A stretch of 64,000 bases of DNA. Source: AC-56 sp963798705. GTDB taxonomy: Bacteria > Actinomycetota > Thermoleophilia > Solirubrobacterales > 70-9. The notes under the pieces are model-generated. The model did no database searches. It had not been told where the DNA came from and saw nothing but the letters and a program-made list of their open reading frames with translations. Positions 1 to 8,752 of the stretch are shown here, piece after piece (within the stretch, counting starts at the first letter, position 1; every line of letters starts with the position of its first letter). The position numbers and the translations under genes were made by a program. Location of the stretch: NCBI GenBank assembly GCA_963798705.1, contig CAWCTW010000005.1, positions 2,467,741 to 2,531,740 on the forward strand. The letters run 5' to 3'.

Positions 1-474
1 GCCCAGCAGAAGATGATGGCCCTCAACATGGACGAGGCCGAGAAGGAGATGAGGGGAGCGGTCAACCACGTGCTCTCCCATCCCAAGTGCAACGGCAACG
101 TGGGCTCGGTCGGCTTCTGCCTCGGCGGCGGGCTGTCGGTCTGGGCGGCGACGGCGAACCCGCAGATCGGCGCCGTCGTGAGCTTCTACTACGTGATGCC
201 GCACGGCAAGCCGGACTTCTCCAAGATCAACGCGCCGGTCCTCGGCCATTTCGGCACCAGCGACGACTTCATCTCGGTCGAGGACGCGAAGTCGCTCGAG
301 GCGGAGCTCCAGAACGCCGGGGCCGAGGCCGCGTTCGAGTTCTACGAGGGGGCCGGCCACGCGTTCTTCGCGGACCACGACCGCCTGGGCACCTACCACG
401 AGGAGCACTCGAACCGGGCCTGGGGCCGCACGGTGGACTTCTTCAAGCATCACCTGAGCCGCAACGGCAACTAG
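1..474 (+). CDS. Dienelactone hydrolase family protein (5' end outside window)
   Basis: The frame is already open at base 1, so the N-terminus lies outside the window. The visible 157 residues carry the alpha/beta-hydrolase triad in dienelactone-hydrolase form: nucleophile Cys in GFCLGG, Asp in GTSDDF and His in GAGHAF. Family members hydrolyse dienelactone or similar cytosolic esters in aromatic-compound breakdown; the substrate cannot be told here. The internal ATGs at 13 and 16 are not proposed starts because the family has a longer N-terminal part. Confidence 0.88.
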   Translation, partial: AQQKMMALNMDEAEKEMRGAVNHVLSHPKCNGNVGSVGFCLGGGLSVWAATANPQIGAVVSFYYVMPHGKPDFSKINAPVLGHFGTSDDFISVEDAKSLEAELQNAGAEAAFEFYEGAGHAFFADHDRLGTYHEEHSNRAWGRTVDFFKHHLSRNGN

Positions 475-512
475 CGGGGCGCCAAAAACTGGCCAGCTGG
501 CCAATCGGGGTG

Positions 513-518
513 TAGGGT
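513..518 (+). promoter_or_regulatory. -10 box TAGGGT of a probable leaderless promoter
   Basis: TAGGGT lies 8 nt before the ATG at 527 with no Shine-Dalgarno sequence between, so transcription would begin at or next to the start codon. The same hexamer recurs before the starts at 3935, 21077 and 28622. Confidence 0.5.
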
Positions 519-526
519 AGGCGCCC

Positions 527-1477
527 ATGGAAGCCAAGACGACCCCGGAGACGGCGGCGGCCAGGACAGCACGGACGCTCAGCGAGATCGCGCAGCAGGA
601 GGGGTTCGAGGAGACCTCGGACCCGGCGCTGCAGGAGTCGGCGGACCGCGGCAGGGCGAAGCTCCTCTCCTACAAGGAGCTGTACCTGCTGTGGGAGCGC
701 CAGCAGTGGGCGACGCAGGACCTCGACTTCGGCCGGGACCGGATCGACTGGCACGAGCGGATCCCGCCCGAGGAGCGCTTCCAGCGCATGTACGGGCTGT
801 CCGGGTTCTTCATCGGCGAGCAGCGGGTGACCGACGAGCTCGGACCGATCATGCGCGCCTGTCCGAGCGAGGAGCAGCGCATCTTCCTGTCGACCCAGAT
901 CGCCGATGAGGCCCGCCACGTCCGCTTCTTCGACCGCTTCTACAGCGAGGTCGGGGTGCTCGACGGAACCGGTGATCTGGCCGAGCGCCTGCGGCGGACC
1001 GAGGAGCACCTGAACGAGTCGTTCGGCCAGCTGTTCGACGGCCTGCTCCACGAGCGCGTGAACCGCCTCGCGGCCGAGCCCGAGGACACCGAGGCGCTCG
1101 TCGAGGCGGTGACCCTCTACCACATGGTCATCGAGGGGGCCCTGGCGCTCACGGGCCAGCACTTCATCATCGAGTACAACACCGAGCAGAACACGCTTCC
1201 GGCGTTCGTCGAGGGCTTCAACAACGTCGCCCGCGACGAGCATCGCCACATCGCCTTCGGGGTTCGCTTCCTCACCGACATGGCCGCCGAGGACGAGCGC
1301 TACCGCCAGGCGATCCAGCGCATGATGACCGAGGCGCTGCCGATCGCCGACGGCGTTCTGGATCCCCCCTGGGCAGAGGAGGACGATTTGGACCTCTTCG
1401 GCTACTCGCGCGACGAGACGCACGCCTTCGCCGCCCAGTGCCTCACCCGGCGGATGAAGGTGATCGGACTCGCCTGA
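527..1477 (+). CDS. R2-like di-iron protein (ribonucleotide reductase small-subunit superfamily, possibly R2lox)
   Basis: A 316-residue, all-helical ferritin-like protein. The metal ligands follow the R2 pattern: Glu98, Glu128 with His131 (DEARH), Glu203 (MVIEG) and Glu238 with His241 (DEHRH). Class I reductase R2 subunits make a radical for deoxyribonucleotide synthesis; R2-like ligand-binding oxidases share the fold but do another, poorly known oxidation. No R1 (nrdA/E) gene is adjacent, which favours the R2lox-like reading, but I cannot separate the two from sequence alone. The ATG has a TAGGGT box 8 nt upstream. It converges on the sigma-factor gene with an 8-nt gap. Confidence 0.8.
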   Translation: MEAKTTPETAAARTARTLSEIAQQEGFEETSDPALQESADRGRAKLLSYKELYLLWERQQWATQDLDFGRDRIDWHERIPPEERFQRMYGLSGFFIGEQRVTDELGPIMRACPSEEQRIFLSTQIADEARHVRFFDRFYSEVGVLDGTGDLAERLRRTEEHLNESFGQLFDGLLHERVNRLAAEPEDTEALVEAVTLYHMVIEGALALTGQHFIIEYNTEQNTLPAFVEGFNNVARDEHRHIAFGVRFLTDMAAEDERYRQAIQRMMTEALPIADGVLDPPWAEEDDLDLFGYSRDETHAFAAQCLTRRMKVIGLA

Positions 1478-1485
1478 ACCGGCGA

Positions 1486-3075
1486 CTAGCCGGAAACGAC
1501 CGTGTCGCCGCTGCCCGTCGGGTAGGAGGGGATCGTGTCCGTCGGCGAGCCCGCGTCCGGTGCCGGAGTCCCGGCGGGATCGCCGAGCGGCGGCGGGGCC
1601 GGATCCGAGCCGTCCTCGGTGGTGCCGTCGCTGGAGCTGCCGCCCACGGTCGTGCCGTCATCCGCGGTTCCCGTGACGCCGCCGCCGGCTTCCGTGGTGG
1701 CGCCGCCGCTGGCTTCGGTGGTGGTGCCGCCGGCCGTCCCGGTGTCGGCCGGAGGAGCGGTCGCCTCCGGATCCGGAGCAGGCGTGGTCTGCGTCGGCGA
1801 TGCGGCTGCGGGGTCGACCGGCGGAGCCGTGTCCGCCGGTGGGGTCACGGTCTTGGTCGGGGCCACAGCGGGCGCGGTCGCCGGGGCGGGCTTGGCGACA
1901 TCGGCCGCCGCGTGCTCCACCGACCACTGGTTGGTCGGCTGCGCTGACGGCGTCGCGCGCATCGGGGTCGGGTCGTGACCCTTCAGGTTGTCGGCGCCGA
2001 CGGCGCCCGCGGTGATCAGGGCAGCGGTGGCCACGCCGACGGCCGCCTTCGCGCCGACGACACCGCCCACGGTGCCGAGGGCTCCGCCGAGCGAGATGCC
2101 CGAGCCGCCGGCGGTCGCCGCGGCGGCGCCGATCGAACCGGCGGCACCGCCAACCGACCCCGCGGCCCCCGCTGATCCCGCGGCCCCGGCCGCTCCCGCC
2201 CCTCCGCCGGCGCCGCCTGCGGATCCCGCCGCTCCGCTCGCCGGGCCGGCGGCCCCGCCGCCACTGCCCCCGAGCTTCGATCCCAAGAGCTTTCCAACCG
2301 CACCGAGCAGGCCGAACGGAGCGAGACCGGCGAGCGACCTCGACGTGGAGCGCAGCTGGCCGCGGAAGCGCCGGCACGACGAGCACTCCTTGACATGACG
2401 GCGAGCGGGGCCAGAGACCTTGCTGAGCCCCTCGGCGGCCTCGGCCAGCTCCAGTCGCACGTCGTCGCATGCCAGGATGCGAGCCTCGCTCGCCTCGGCG
2501 AGCGACATCCTGGCCCGGACCAGCAGCGACTTCACGGCCGGGAGCGTGACGTCCATCGCCTGCGCGATCTCCGTGTAGGTGAGGCCGTCCATCTCCCTGA
2601 GGAGCAGCGCGCTGCGCTGTGTCTCCGGCAGCTCCTGCATGTCGGCGACGATCGTCCGCAGCTCCTCCCGGCGCTGCACGCGCTCGAGCGTGGTCGTCCC
2701 GTTGGCGTGCGGGTGGACGTCCATCGAGTCCTGCCCGTCAGCCACCGGCTTGCGCAGGTGGTTGAGGCAGCGATTTCGTGCGATGCGATAGAGCCACGGC
2801 CGGGCGTTGATCGGCCGCTCGTCGGCCAGCATGGCCGTATGGGCGGCGACGAAGGCCTCCTGCAGGAGGTCCTCGGCGTCCTGGCTGCAGCCGACCATGT
2901 GGCGACAGAACCCGAGCAGCCGTGCCTGGTAGCGGTCGAAGAGCACCTCGAACGCCCGGTCGTGCCCGCCGCGGATCAGAGCGACGAGCTTATCGTCGCT
3001 CTGCAGGCGCAGCAACGGCGAGCGCCGCGCGAGCAGGCCGCTATGGCCGGCAGTTGTGAGGGCGGAGGCCTCCAT
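1486..3075 (-). CDS. ECF sigma factor with fused zinc finger, membrane segment and Pro/Thr-rich tail
   Basis: Residues about 35-105 are sigma region 2 (AEDLLQEAF, NRCLNHLRK) and 140-192 region 4 (TYTEIAQAMDVTLPAVKSLL). Residues 227-234 form an H-x3-C-x2-C motif as in zinc-binding anti-sigma factors. Then come a Gly/Ala stretch (270-330), a hydrophobic stretch (330-360) that could cross the membrane, and a 165-residue Pro/Thr/Asp-rich tail. Ordinary ECF factors stop near residue 195, so sigma factor and membrane-bound anti-sigma-like module appear joined in one 529-residue chain. ATG at 3075 is chosen because a good promoter lies just upstream (3096-3123). Codons continue open further 5' only because of high GC. 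Confidence 0.85.
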   Translation of the reverse strand: MEASALTTAGHSGLLARRSPLLRLQSDDKLVALIRGGHDRAFEVLFDRYQARLLGFCRHMVGCSQDAEDLLQEAFVAAHTAMLADERPINARPWLYRIARNRCLNHLRKPVADGQDSMDVHPHANGTTTLERVQRREELRTIVADMQELPETQRSALLLREMDGLTYTEIAQAMDVTLPAVKSLLVRARMSLAEASEARILACDDVRLELAEAAEGLSKVSGPARRHVKECSSCRRFRGQLRSTSRSLAGLAPFGLLGAVGKLLGSKLGGSGGGAAGPASGAAGSAGGAGGGAGAAGAAGSAGAAGSVGGAAGSIGAAAATAGGSGISLGGALGTVGGVVGAKAAVGVATAALITAGAVGADNLKGHDPTPMRATPSAQPTNQWSVEHAAADVAKPAPATAPAVAPTKTVTPPADTAPPVDPAAASPTQTTPAPDPEATAPPADTGTAGGTTTEASGGATTEAGGGVTGTADDGTTVGGSSSDGTTEDGSDPAPPPLGDPAGTPAPDAGSPTDTIPSYPTGSGDTVVSG

Positions 3076-3095
3076 GTACGCCCGTTCCAGGGAAC

Positions 3096-3123
3096 ACGCT
3101 ACAGGCGAAATAGTTGCTGTCAA
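3096..3123 (-). promoter_or_regulatory. Promoter: TTGACA, 16-nt spacer, TAGCGT
   Basis: On the minus strand TTGACA (3118-3123) and TAGCGT (3096-3101) are separated by 16 nt, close to the housekeeping consensus, and lead into the sigma-factor ATG at 3075. Confidence 0.6.
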
Positions 3124-3158
3124 GGCATCTCGACCAGAGCGCCCGGTCAGGGGAGGAG

Positions 3159-3243
3159 TGCCCGGGGCGGGACTCGAACCCGCAAGCCCTTTCGGGCGGC
3201 GGCTTTTAAGGCCGCCTGACTTCACCCATTTGTCAACCCGGGC
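3159..3243 (-). tRNA. tRNA-Leu (anticodon TAA)
   Basis: An 85-nt class II tRNA. The acceptor arms GCCCGGG / CCCGGGC pair over 7 bp and the discriminator is A. The anticodon loop is CTTAAAA between GGCGG-type stems, giving TAA. A long variable arm and a T-arm with GGTTCGAGTCC follow. CCA is not encoded. It lies just upstream of the sigma-factor promoter. Confidence 0.92.
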
Positions 3244-3278
3244 CGCTCCGGGATCGTAGCCCCGCCCGGGGGCGCTCC

Positions 3279-3935
3279 CTAGCCCCCTTGGACGACCCGA
3301 ATGTTGAACTGCGGCGTGTCCAGCGCGCCCATCAGCCGCAGCCACAGGGGCAGATACATCTCTGGCCCGCGCGCGGCGGTGATGTCGCCCAGATCCACGA
3401 TGTCCCCCGAAAGCCACCCGAACGTCTCCAGGAGCTCGACCACCCGGGCCTTCGCCTCTGCGTCGTTGCCGCACACAAACACGTTGCTCGACTCGCCGAG
3501 CGAGTCCGGGCTCACCATCACGGACGCATTCACGGTGTTCAGCGCCTTCACGACCCGAGCGTCCGGAAAAGCCTCCTGAATCCGCTCCCCGAGGCTGTCG
3601 TCGTTGACGACGCTCAACACCGGGGGCATCCCACGGCTGAAGTCGAGCGCGTTCGCCACGTCGATCAGCACCTTCCCGGCCAGCTGCGCGCCGCCGGCCG
3701 CCTCCAGCGCGTCCACGGACGCTTGGCCCGAGGTCGCGTTGATCAGGAGCTCCCCGAACTCGGCGGCGGCCGCGAACGTCCCCTCGCTCGCGCTCTCGCC
3801 CGCACCCTGTGCCCACTTGACGGCCGCCTCGTTGCCCGCCTCCCGCGATCCCATCCGCACCTCGTGCCCGAGCTCGACCAGCTTGCCGCCGAGCGTCCGC
3901 CCGACCGTCCCGGTTCCAAGCACCCCGATCCTCAT
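3279..3935 (-). CDS. NADP/F420-dependent reductase family protein (Rossmann fold)
   Basis: 218 residues beginning MRIGVLGTGTVG, the glycine-rich dinucleotide-binding loop, followed by a GSRE segment typical for binding the phosphate of NADP. It resembles F420H2:NADP oxidoreductases, which move hydride between NADPH and the deazaflavin F420. Many actinobacterial members are uncharacterised relatives, so the substrate is not certain. TAGGGT at 3942-3947 lies 6 nt before the ATG, a leaderless arrangement. Confidence 0.8.
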   Translation of the reverse strand: MRIGVLGTGTVGRTLGGKLVELGHEVRMGSREAGNEAAVKWAQGAGESASEGTFAAAAEFGELLINATSGQASVDALEAAGGAQLAGKVLIDVANALDFSRGMPPVLSVVNDDSLGERIQEAFPDARVVKALNTVNASVMVSPDSLGESSNVFVCGNDAEAKARVVELLETFGWLSGDIVDLGDITAARGPEMYLPLWLRLMGALDTPQFNIRVVQGG

Positions 3936-4100
3936 GCCCGCACCCTACTCCCGCACCCCGGCGCCTCCCGCACCCCCGGGTCCCACGCCGCATGGTGCTT
4001 TCGTGGCGAATCCGCGTGTCTCCCGCAACGCTTTGCGCGCCACACGGCGGGACCGGTCGCCGACCATGCACGCCATGACCCCCTCGACCGGACCCGTCAA

Positions 4101-4133
4101 CTTGTGCCGACAACGAGCAATTGTCGGCACAAG
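4101..4133. promoter_or_regulatory. Perfect 13-bp inverted repeat (operator or hairpin)
   Basis: Arms CTTGTGCCGACAA and TTGTCGGCACAAG are exact reverse complements with a 7-nt spacer. No T-run follows, so it looks more like an operator than an intrinsic terminator. It lies in the 300-bp gap (3936-4236) before the Phd-like antitoxin gene; nothing else is recognisable in that gap. Confidence 0.5.
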
Positions 4134-4236
4134 CTGCGGGGTACCCGATGGAGGCCTGGGAGGCCCGCGAAGCTCGGGAGGCCGCGGAGGTCCGGGAGGT
4201 ACGCGAGCGCCCGGGGTCGACCGGAGGCGTCGCTAG

Positions 4237-4554
4237 ATGGCCCGTTACAAGCGGTTCGGCGACATGCTCGTCGTGGAGCCGCCCTCACGGGCGGTGGAGG
4301 AAGTCTCGGTTCGCGAGCTCAGCCGGAGCACGTCGGTGGTGCTTGCGCGTGTGCGGGCCGGAGGCAGGGTCGTGATTACGAGGCATGGCGCCCCGGCTGC
4401 GGTCCTGATGGAGGTGGACGAGGCAGTTGGCCTGTGCGGGATGGTGCTCTTGAGCAGGCGTGACGCGGAGCGCCGGCTGTTCGGTGAGGAGCTCGACGCC
4501 CGGTTGCGAGGTCGTGACCTCAGGCGCGGACCGCGTTTGCTCGGAGGCGAGTAG
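4237..4554 (+). CDS. Phd/YefM-family antitoxin, apparently orphan
   Basis: 105 residues. The segment VSVRELSRSTSVVLARVRAGGRVVITRHGAPAAVL matches the Phd/YefM N-terminal DNA-binding fold (sparse-helix, then a strand ending in G-x-P-x-A-x-L). Such proteins bind their own operator and neutralise a partner toxin. No PIN, RelE or Doc toxin gene follows: the next gene is a convergent aldehyde dehydrogenase 3 nt downstream. The Arg-rich C-terminus has no recognisable toxin-binding segment. The palindrome at 4101-4133 is a candidate operator. Confidence 0.75.
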   Translation: MARYKRFGDMLVVEPPSRAVEEVSVRELSRSTSVVLARVRAGGRVVITRHGAPAAVLMEVDEAVGLCGMVLLSRRDAERRLFGEELDARLRGRDLRRGPRLLGGE

Positions 4555-4557
4555 CCG

Positions 4558-6045
4558 TCAGAGCTGGAGCCAGACCGTCTTGGTCTCGAGATAGGCGTCC
4601 AGGTTGGCGTGGCCCTTCTCACGGCCGATGCCCGACGCCTTGTAGCCGCCGAACGGGGCCGCCGGGTCGCCGCCGCCCCAGGTGTTGACGTAGACGTTGC
4701 CGGCCTGAAGCATCGAGGCGAGCTTGTGGGCGTTGGAAACGTCGCGGGTCCACAGGCCCGCGGCGAGGCCGTACTCGGTGTCGTTGGCACGGCGGGCCAC
4801 CTCCTCCAGGTCGTCGAAGGGCATCGCGACCAGGACCGGGCCGAAGATCTCCTCTCGGGCGATGCGCATCGAGTCCTCGACGCCGACGAAGAGGGTGGGG
4901 TCGACGAAATAGCCGTCGCCGTTGCCGCCATCGGTGGAGGCGCCCGCCGCCAGCTGCGCGCCCTCCTCGACCCCGGAGTCGATGTAGCCCTTGACGCGGT
5001 CGAACTGCTCCCGCGAGACCAGCGGGCCGAGCTGGGTCTCCGGGTCCAGGCCGGGGCCGACCTTGGCCTCGCGCGCGTAGCCGGCCAGGCGCTCGGTCAC
5101 CTCGTCGAAGAGGCCGCGCTGGACGAAGAGGCGGGAACCGGCGTTGCAGGCCTGGCCCGAGTTGAAGTAGATGCCCTCGTAGGACCCCTTGATCGCGCGG
5201 TCGAGGTCGGCGTCGGGAAGGATGATGTTGGGGCTCTTGCCGCCCAGCTCGAGGGTGACGCGCTTCAAGGAGCGGCCACACTTGGCGCCGATCTCGCGGC
5301 CGACCTCGGTGGAGCCGGTGAACGCGACCTTGTCGACGCCGGGCTCGTCGACGAGCGCCGCTCCGGTGTCGCCGTCGCCGGTGAGGACGTTGAGGGTGCC
5401 CTCCGGGAAGCCCGCCTCGAGCGCGAGCTCGCCCAGGCGCAGGGCCGTGAGCGGCGTCTGCTCGGCGGGCTTGAGGACGATCGGGCACCCCGCCGCCAGC
5501 GCCGGGGCGACCTTCCACATCGCCAACAGCAGCGGGAAGTTCCACGGGACGATCTGGGCGCAGACCCCGACCGGCTCGCGGACCGTGTAGCAGAGGACGT
5601 CGCGGGCCGAGACCGGGATCGTCTCGCCCTCGATCTTGGTCGGCCAGCCCGCGTAGTAGCGCAGGTGGTTGACGGACGCCGCCATGTCGCCCTTCGCGGC
5701 GGCGAGCGGCTTGCCGTTGTCCAGCGATTCGAGCTCGGCCAGCTCGGCGCCGTTGGCCTTGATGAGCTCGGCGAGCGAGTACATGAGGCCGGAGCGCTTG
5801 GCGGCGTTGAGCTTGCGCAGCGGGCCGTCAAGCGCGGCCCGGGCGGCCGCCGCGGCCCGGGCGGCGTCCTCGGCGCCCCCCAGGGCGAGCTCGCAGATGA
5901 CGTCGCCCGTGGCCGGGTCGATCGTCTCGAAGGTCTTGCCGCCGGTCGCCTCCACCTGCTCGCCGCCGATCAGGAGGCGCTTGGGACCGGATCCCACGAA
6001 CTCGCGGGCGGCGGGGGAGAGCGCGTCGGCGGTGGCGGTGGCCAT
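4558..6045 (-). CDS. NAD(P)-dependent aldehyde dehydrogenase
   Basis: 495 residues, the usual length for the family. It shows the conserved FTGSTEVG cofactor loop, ELGGKSPNII with the general-base Glu, FNSGQACNAGSR with the catalytic Cys, EEIFGPV, and FGGYKASGIGRE near the C-terminus. It oxidises an aldehyde to the acid in the cytosol; close similarity to betaine/phenylacetaldehyde types does not fix the substrate. ATG 6045 is preferred over GTG 6048 because TACGAT (6054-6059) lies 8 nt upstream. Confidence 0.93.
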   Translation of the reverse strand: MATATADALSPAAREFVGSGPKRLLIGGEQVEATGGKTFETIDPATGDVICELALGGAEDAARAAAAARAALDGPLRKLNAAKRSGLMYSLAELIKANGAELAELESLDNGKPLAAAKGDMAASVNHLRYYAGWPTKIEGETIPVSARDVLCYTVREPVGVCAQIVPWNFPLLLAMWKVAPALAAGCPIVLKPAEQTPLTALRLGELALEAGFPEGTLNVLTGDGDTGAALVDEPGVDKVAFTGSTEVGREIGAKCGRSLKRVTLELGGKSPNIILPDADLDRAIKGSYEGIYFNSGQACNAGSRLFVQRGLFDEVTERLAGYAREAKVGPGLDPETQLGPLVSREQFDRVKGYIDSGVEEGAQLAAGASTDGGNGDGYFVDPTLFVGVEDSMRIAREEIFGPVLVAMPFDDLEEVARRANDTEYGLAAGLWTRDVSNAHKLASMLQAGNVYVNTWGGGDPAAPFGGYKASGIGREKGHANLDAYLETKTVWLQL

Positions 6046-6163
6046 CACCGGGGATCGTAGTAGGGAACCAGCGCCTGCGCGCCTCGTGACGGCGGAGTCC
6101 CAGCCTGCAAGGACGCGTACGACCCTAGGCAGGAGGACCGCCAGATGCGATGCTTCCGGCGGG

Positions 6164-8728
6164 ATGGAGACGCGGGACTCGGACTATCAGGCTCGGCTCG
6201 CCGCGCAGCATGCGCTGACCCGGGAGCTCCTGGTCGCCGACACGGTCGAAGAGGCGGCGCCCGTATATCTGTCCGCCGTCGGGACGCTCCTGTCCTGGGA
6301 TGCCGGCGCGCTCTGGGAGGTGCCTCAACACGACCGGATGCTGAGCTTCGTCGACGGATGGGAGGCGGGGACGTTCGACGCCACGAAGCTGTGGACGGAG
6401 AGCCGGCTCCTTCGAGTCGGCAGTGGCACCGGACTTCCCGGCCGCGGGTGGGAGCGGGGCGAGATCGCCTGGATCGGCGACCTCCAGCACGAGGCCGGGC
6501 TGCCGCGACACGAGACGTTCGTCGAGCTGGGGTTGCACGGAGCGCTGGTCATACCCGTGCCGGTCGGAGCACCCGAGCGCGTGATGGCCGTGGCGGAGTT
6601 CTATGCCACGTCGTTCTCGGACTCCGATGACGAGCTCATGTCCCTGCTCGTCGGCTTCACCGACCAGCTCGCGATGTTCATGACCCGCCGCCGCGCGGAG
6701 ACCGCGCTGCGGGAGAGCGAGGCGCTTAAGTCCGCGATGCTCGCGTCGGCCTACGACTGCGTGATCGGCATGGATCACCGCGGCCGCGTGATCGAGTTCA
6801 ACCAGGCGGCCGAGGAGACGTTCGGGTACCGGCGCGACGAGGCGGTCGGCAACGACCTCGCCGAGCTGATCGTCCCGCCGGAGCTCCGCGACCGGCACCG
6901 GCAGGGCCTCGCCCGTTACATGGAGACCGGCGAGAGCCGGATCCTCAACAAGAGGACCGAGCTCTCGGCGCGGAGGCGCGACGGCTCGACGATCCCGGTC
7001 GAGCTCGCGGTGACCCGGATCCCGGGATCCGACCCGCCGATCTTCAGCGGCTACGTCCGCGACGTCTCCGACCGGATCGAGGCCGAGCGGATCCGCGCCC
7101 ACCTCGCCGCCGTCGTCCAGGACACCCAGGAGGCGGTGATGAGCAAGGACCTGAGCGGCATCATCACCGCCTGGAACGACGGCGCCACCCGTCTCTACGG
7201 CTACACGGCCGAGGAGGCGATCGGCCAGCCGATCTCCATCCTGATCCCGAGCGACCACGCGCGTGAGGAGTGGCGGATCCTGGATCGCATCCGCCAGGGT
7301 GAGCGGGTGGCGCCTTACGAGACCGAGCGCATCCGAAAGGACGGGGTGCGCATCGACGTGTCGCTGACCGTCTCGCCGATCACGGACCCGATCGTCGGCG
7401 TCGTGGGCGCCTCGATCGTGGTGCGCGACATCACGGCCGAGAAGCGCCAGCGCAGCGCCCAGGACTTCCTGGCCCGCACGGCGGCCGCGCTGGACGCCTC
7501 GCTGGACCGCGAGGCCACCGCGCGCAGGATCGTCGACTCCGCCGTCCCCGACCTGGCCGAGCTCTGCGTCATCGACTTCTGTGAGGACGACGGGTCGATC
7601 GGGCAGGCGACGGTCGCCGCCGCCGACCCCGAGATCGCCGCGGAGCTGGCGCAGATCCGCCGCGACCACCCGCCCGACCTCGAGGGTGACCACCCCGTGG
7701 CCCGCGTGCTGCGCACCGGGCGGTCGATGGTGATCGAGGATCTGACCACGACGGCGGCCCAGGCGGACGTAGCCCAGAACGACGCGCATCGCGCCTTCAT
7801 CATCCGGGCGGGATACAACTCGGCCGCGATCGCCCCGATGTTCGCCCGGGGGCGCATGGTGGGCGCGCTCTCGTTCCTCCACGTCGCCAACGACCGCCGC
7901 TTCGACGAGCGCGACCTCGCCCTGCTCGAGGACCTGGCCGCGCGCGCCGCGATGTCGCTCGACAACGCCCGCCTCTACACGGAGCGCGACCGGATCGCGA
8001 AGGTCCTGCAGCGCGGCCTGCGGCCCGACGAGCCGAAGCCGATCCCCGGGCTGGACCTGGCCGTGGTGTTCGAGGCCGCCGGCGAGGGGGTGGAGCTCGG
8101 AGGAGACTTCTACGACGTGATCTCGGTGAGCGACGGGCACTACCTGCTCGTGGGCGACGTCGCGGGGCATGGCGCGGAGGTCGCGACCTACACCGCTCAG
8201 ATCCGCCACACGGTCAGGGCGCTGGCCCCCTTCAGCACCCGGCCCGCGCAGATCGTCGAGCGCGTGAATTCGGTTCTGGTCGAGGCCGAGACCGGCGAGC
8301 GCTTTGCCACCCTGCAGCTCGCGCTGCTGCGCGACAGAGAGTCCGGAGGCCTGGACGTCGAGCTCGCCTCCGCCGCGCACCCACCCGCGGTCATCGTCCG
8401 TGCCGACGGGTCCGTCGACTGCCTGAGCGGGGGCTCGATCGTCGGCGTCTGGCAGGACGTCGAGATCGGCGTCGACCGCTTCACCGTGGAGCCCGGAGAG
8501 ACGCTGCTCGTCTACACCGACGGGTGGCTCGAGGCCGGCCCCGTGGAGCTGCACCGCACGCCCGACGAGCTGGCCCGCGCCATGGTGGCGAGCGCCGGCG
8601 AGGACCTGGACGCGCTGCTCGACCGCCTGCGGTCGGACGCGATCACCCGGGCGGGCAACGAGCTCGGGGACGACATGGTGCTCCTGGCGATCCGACCGAC
8701 CGGATCGCGCGAGCCGGCACCCGCCTAG
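6164..8728 (+). CDS. GAF-PAS-PAS-GAF-SpoIIE (PP2C) phosphatase
   Basis: 854 residues: GAF (about 1-180), PAS (190-300, IGMDHRGRVIEFNQAAEETFGY), PAS (315-430, AWNDGATRLYGYTAEEAIG), GAF (435-605), then a SpoIIE-type PP2C phosphatase (620-850) with GGDFYDV, VGDVAGHG and GDDMVLL metal-binding motifs. Such proteins sense small molecules or redox/light cues and dephosphorylate STAS anti-anti-sigma factors; a STAS gene lies at 38.7 kb, though a link is only inference. The start is awkward: an AGGAGG at 6130-6135 is ideally spaced for an out-of-frame ATG at 6145, while the in-frame ATG at 6164 is 28 nt from it. Confidence 0.9.
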   Translation: METRDSDYQARLAAQHALTRELLVADTVEEAAPVYLSAVGTLLSWDAGALWEVPQHDRMLSFVDGWEAGTFDATKLWTESRLLRVGSGTGLPGRGWERGEIAWIGDLQHEAGLPRHETFVELGLHGALVIPVPVGAPERVMAVAEFYATSFSDSDDELMSLLVGFTDQLAMFMTRRRAETALRESEALKSAMLASAYDCVIGMDHRGRVIEFNQAAEETFGYRRDEAVGNDLAELIVPPELRDRHRQGLARYMETGESRILNKRTELSARRRDGSTIPVELAVTRIPGSDPPIFSGYVRDVSDRIEAERIRAHLAAVVQDTQEAVMSKDLSGIITAWNDGATRLYGYTAEEAIGQPISILIPSDHAREEWRILDRIRQGERVAPYETERIRKDGVRIDVSLTVSPITDPIVGVVGASIVVRDITAEKRQRSAQDFLARTAAALDASLDREATARRIVDSAVPDLAELCVIDFCEDDGSIGQATVAAADPEIAAELAQIRRDHPPDLEGDHPVARVLRTGRSMVIEDLTTTAAQADVAQNDAHRAFIIRAGYNSAAIAPMFARGRMVGALSFLHVANDRRFDERDLALLEDLAARAAMSLDNARLYTERDRIAKVLQRGLRPDEPKPIPGLDLAVVFEAAGEGVELGGDFYDVISVSDGHYLLVGDVAGHGAEVATYTAQIRHTVRALAPFSTRPAQIVERVNSVLVEAETGERFATLQLALLRDRESGGLDVELASAAHPPAVIVRADGSVDCLSGGSIVGVWQDVEIGVDRFTVEPGETLLVYTDGWLEAGPVELHRTPDELARAMVASAGEDLDALLDRLRSDAITRAGNELGDDMVLLAIRPTGSREPAPA

Positions 8729-8752
8729 GCGGGTCCTGGCACAATCCCGCGC

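Noticed and set aside
1486..4113. An 875-codon open frame extending the sigma factor upstream over the tRNA and reductase genes
   Set aside because: It crosses a tRNA gene and an opposite-strand gene; GC-rich DNA simply lacks stops. The promoter and sigma homology place the start at 3075.
6125..8554. An 809-codon minus-strand frame opposite the GAF/PAS/SpoIIE gene
   Set aside because: No domain and biased composition; the plus-strand product is clearly conserved.
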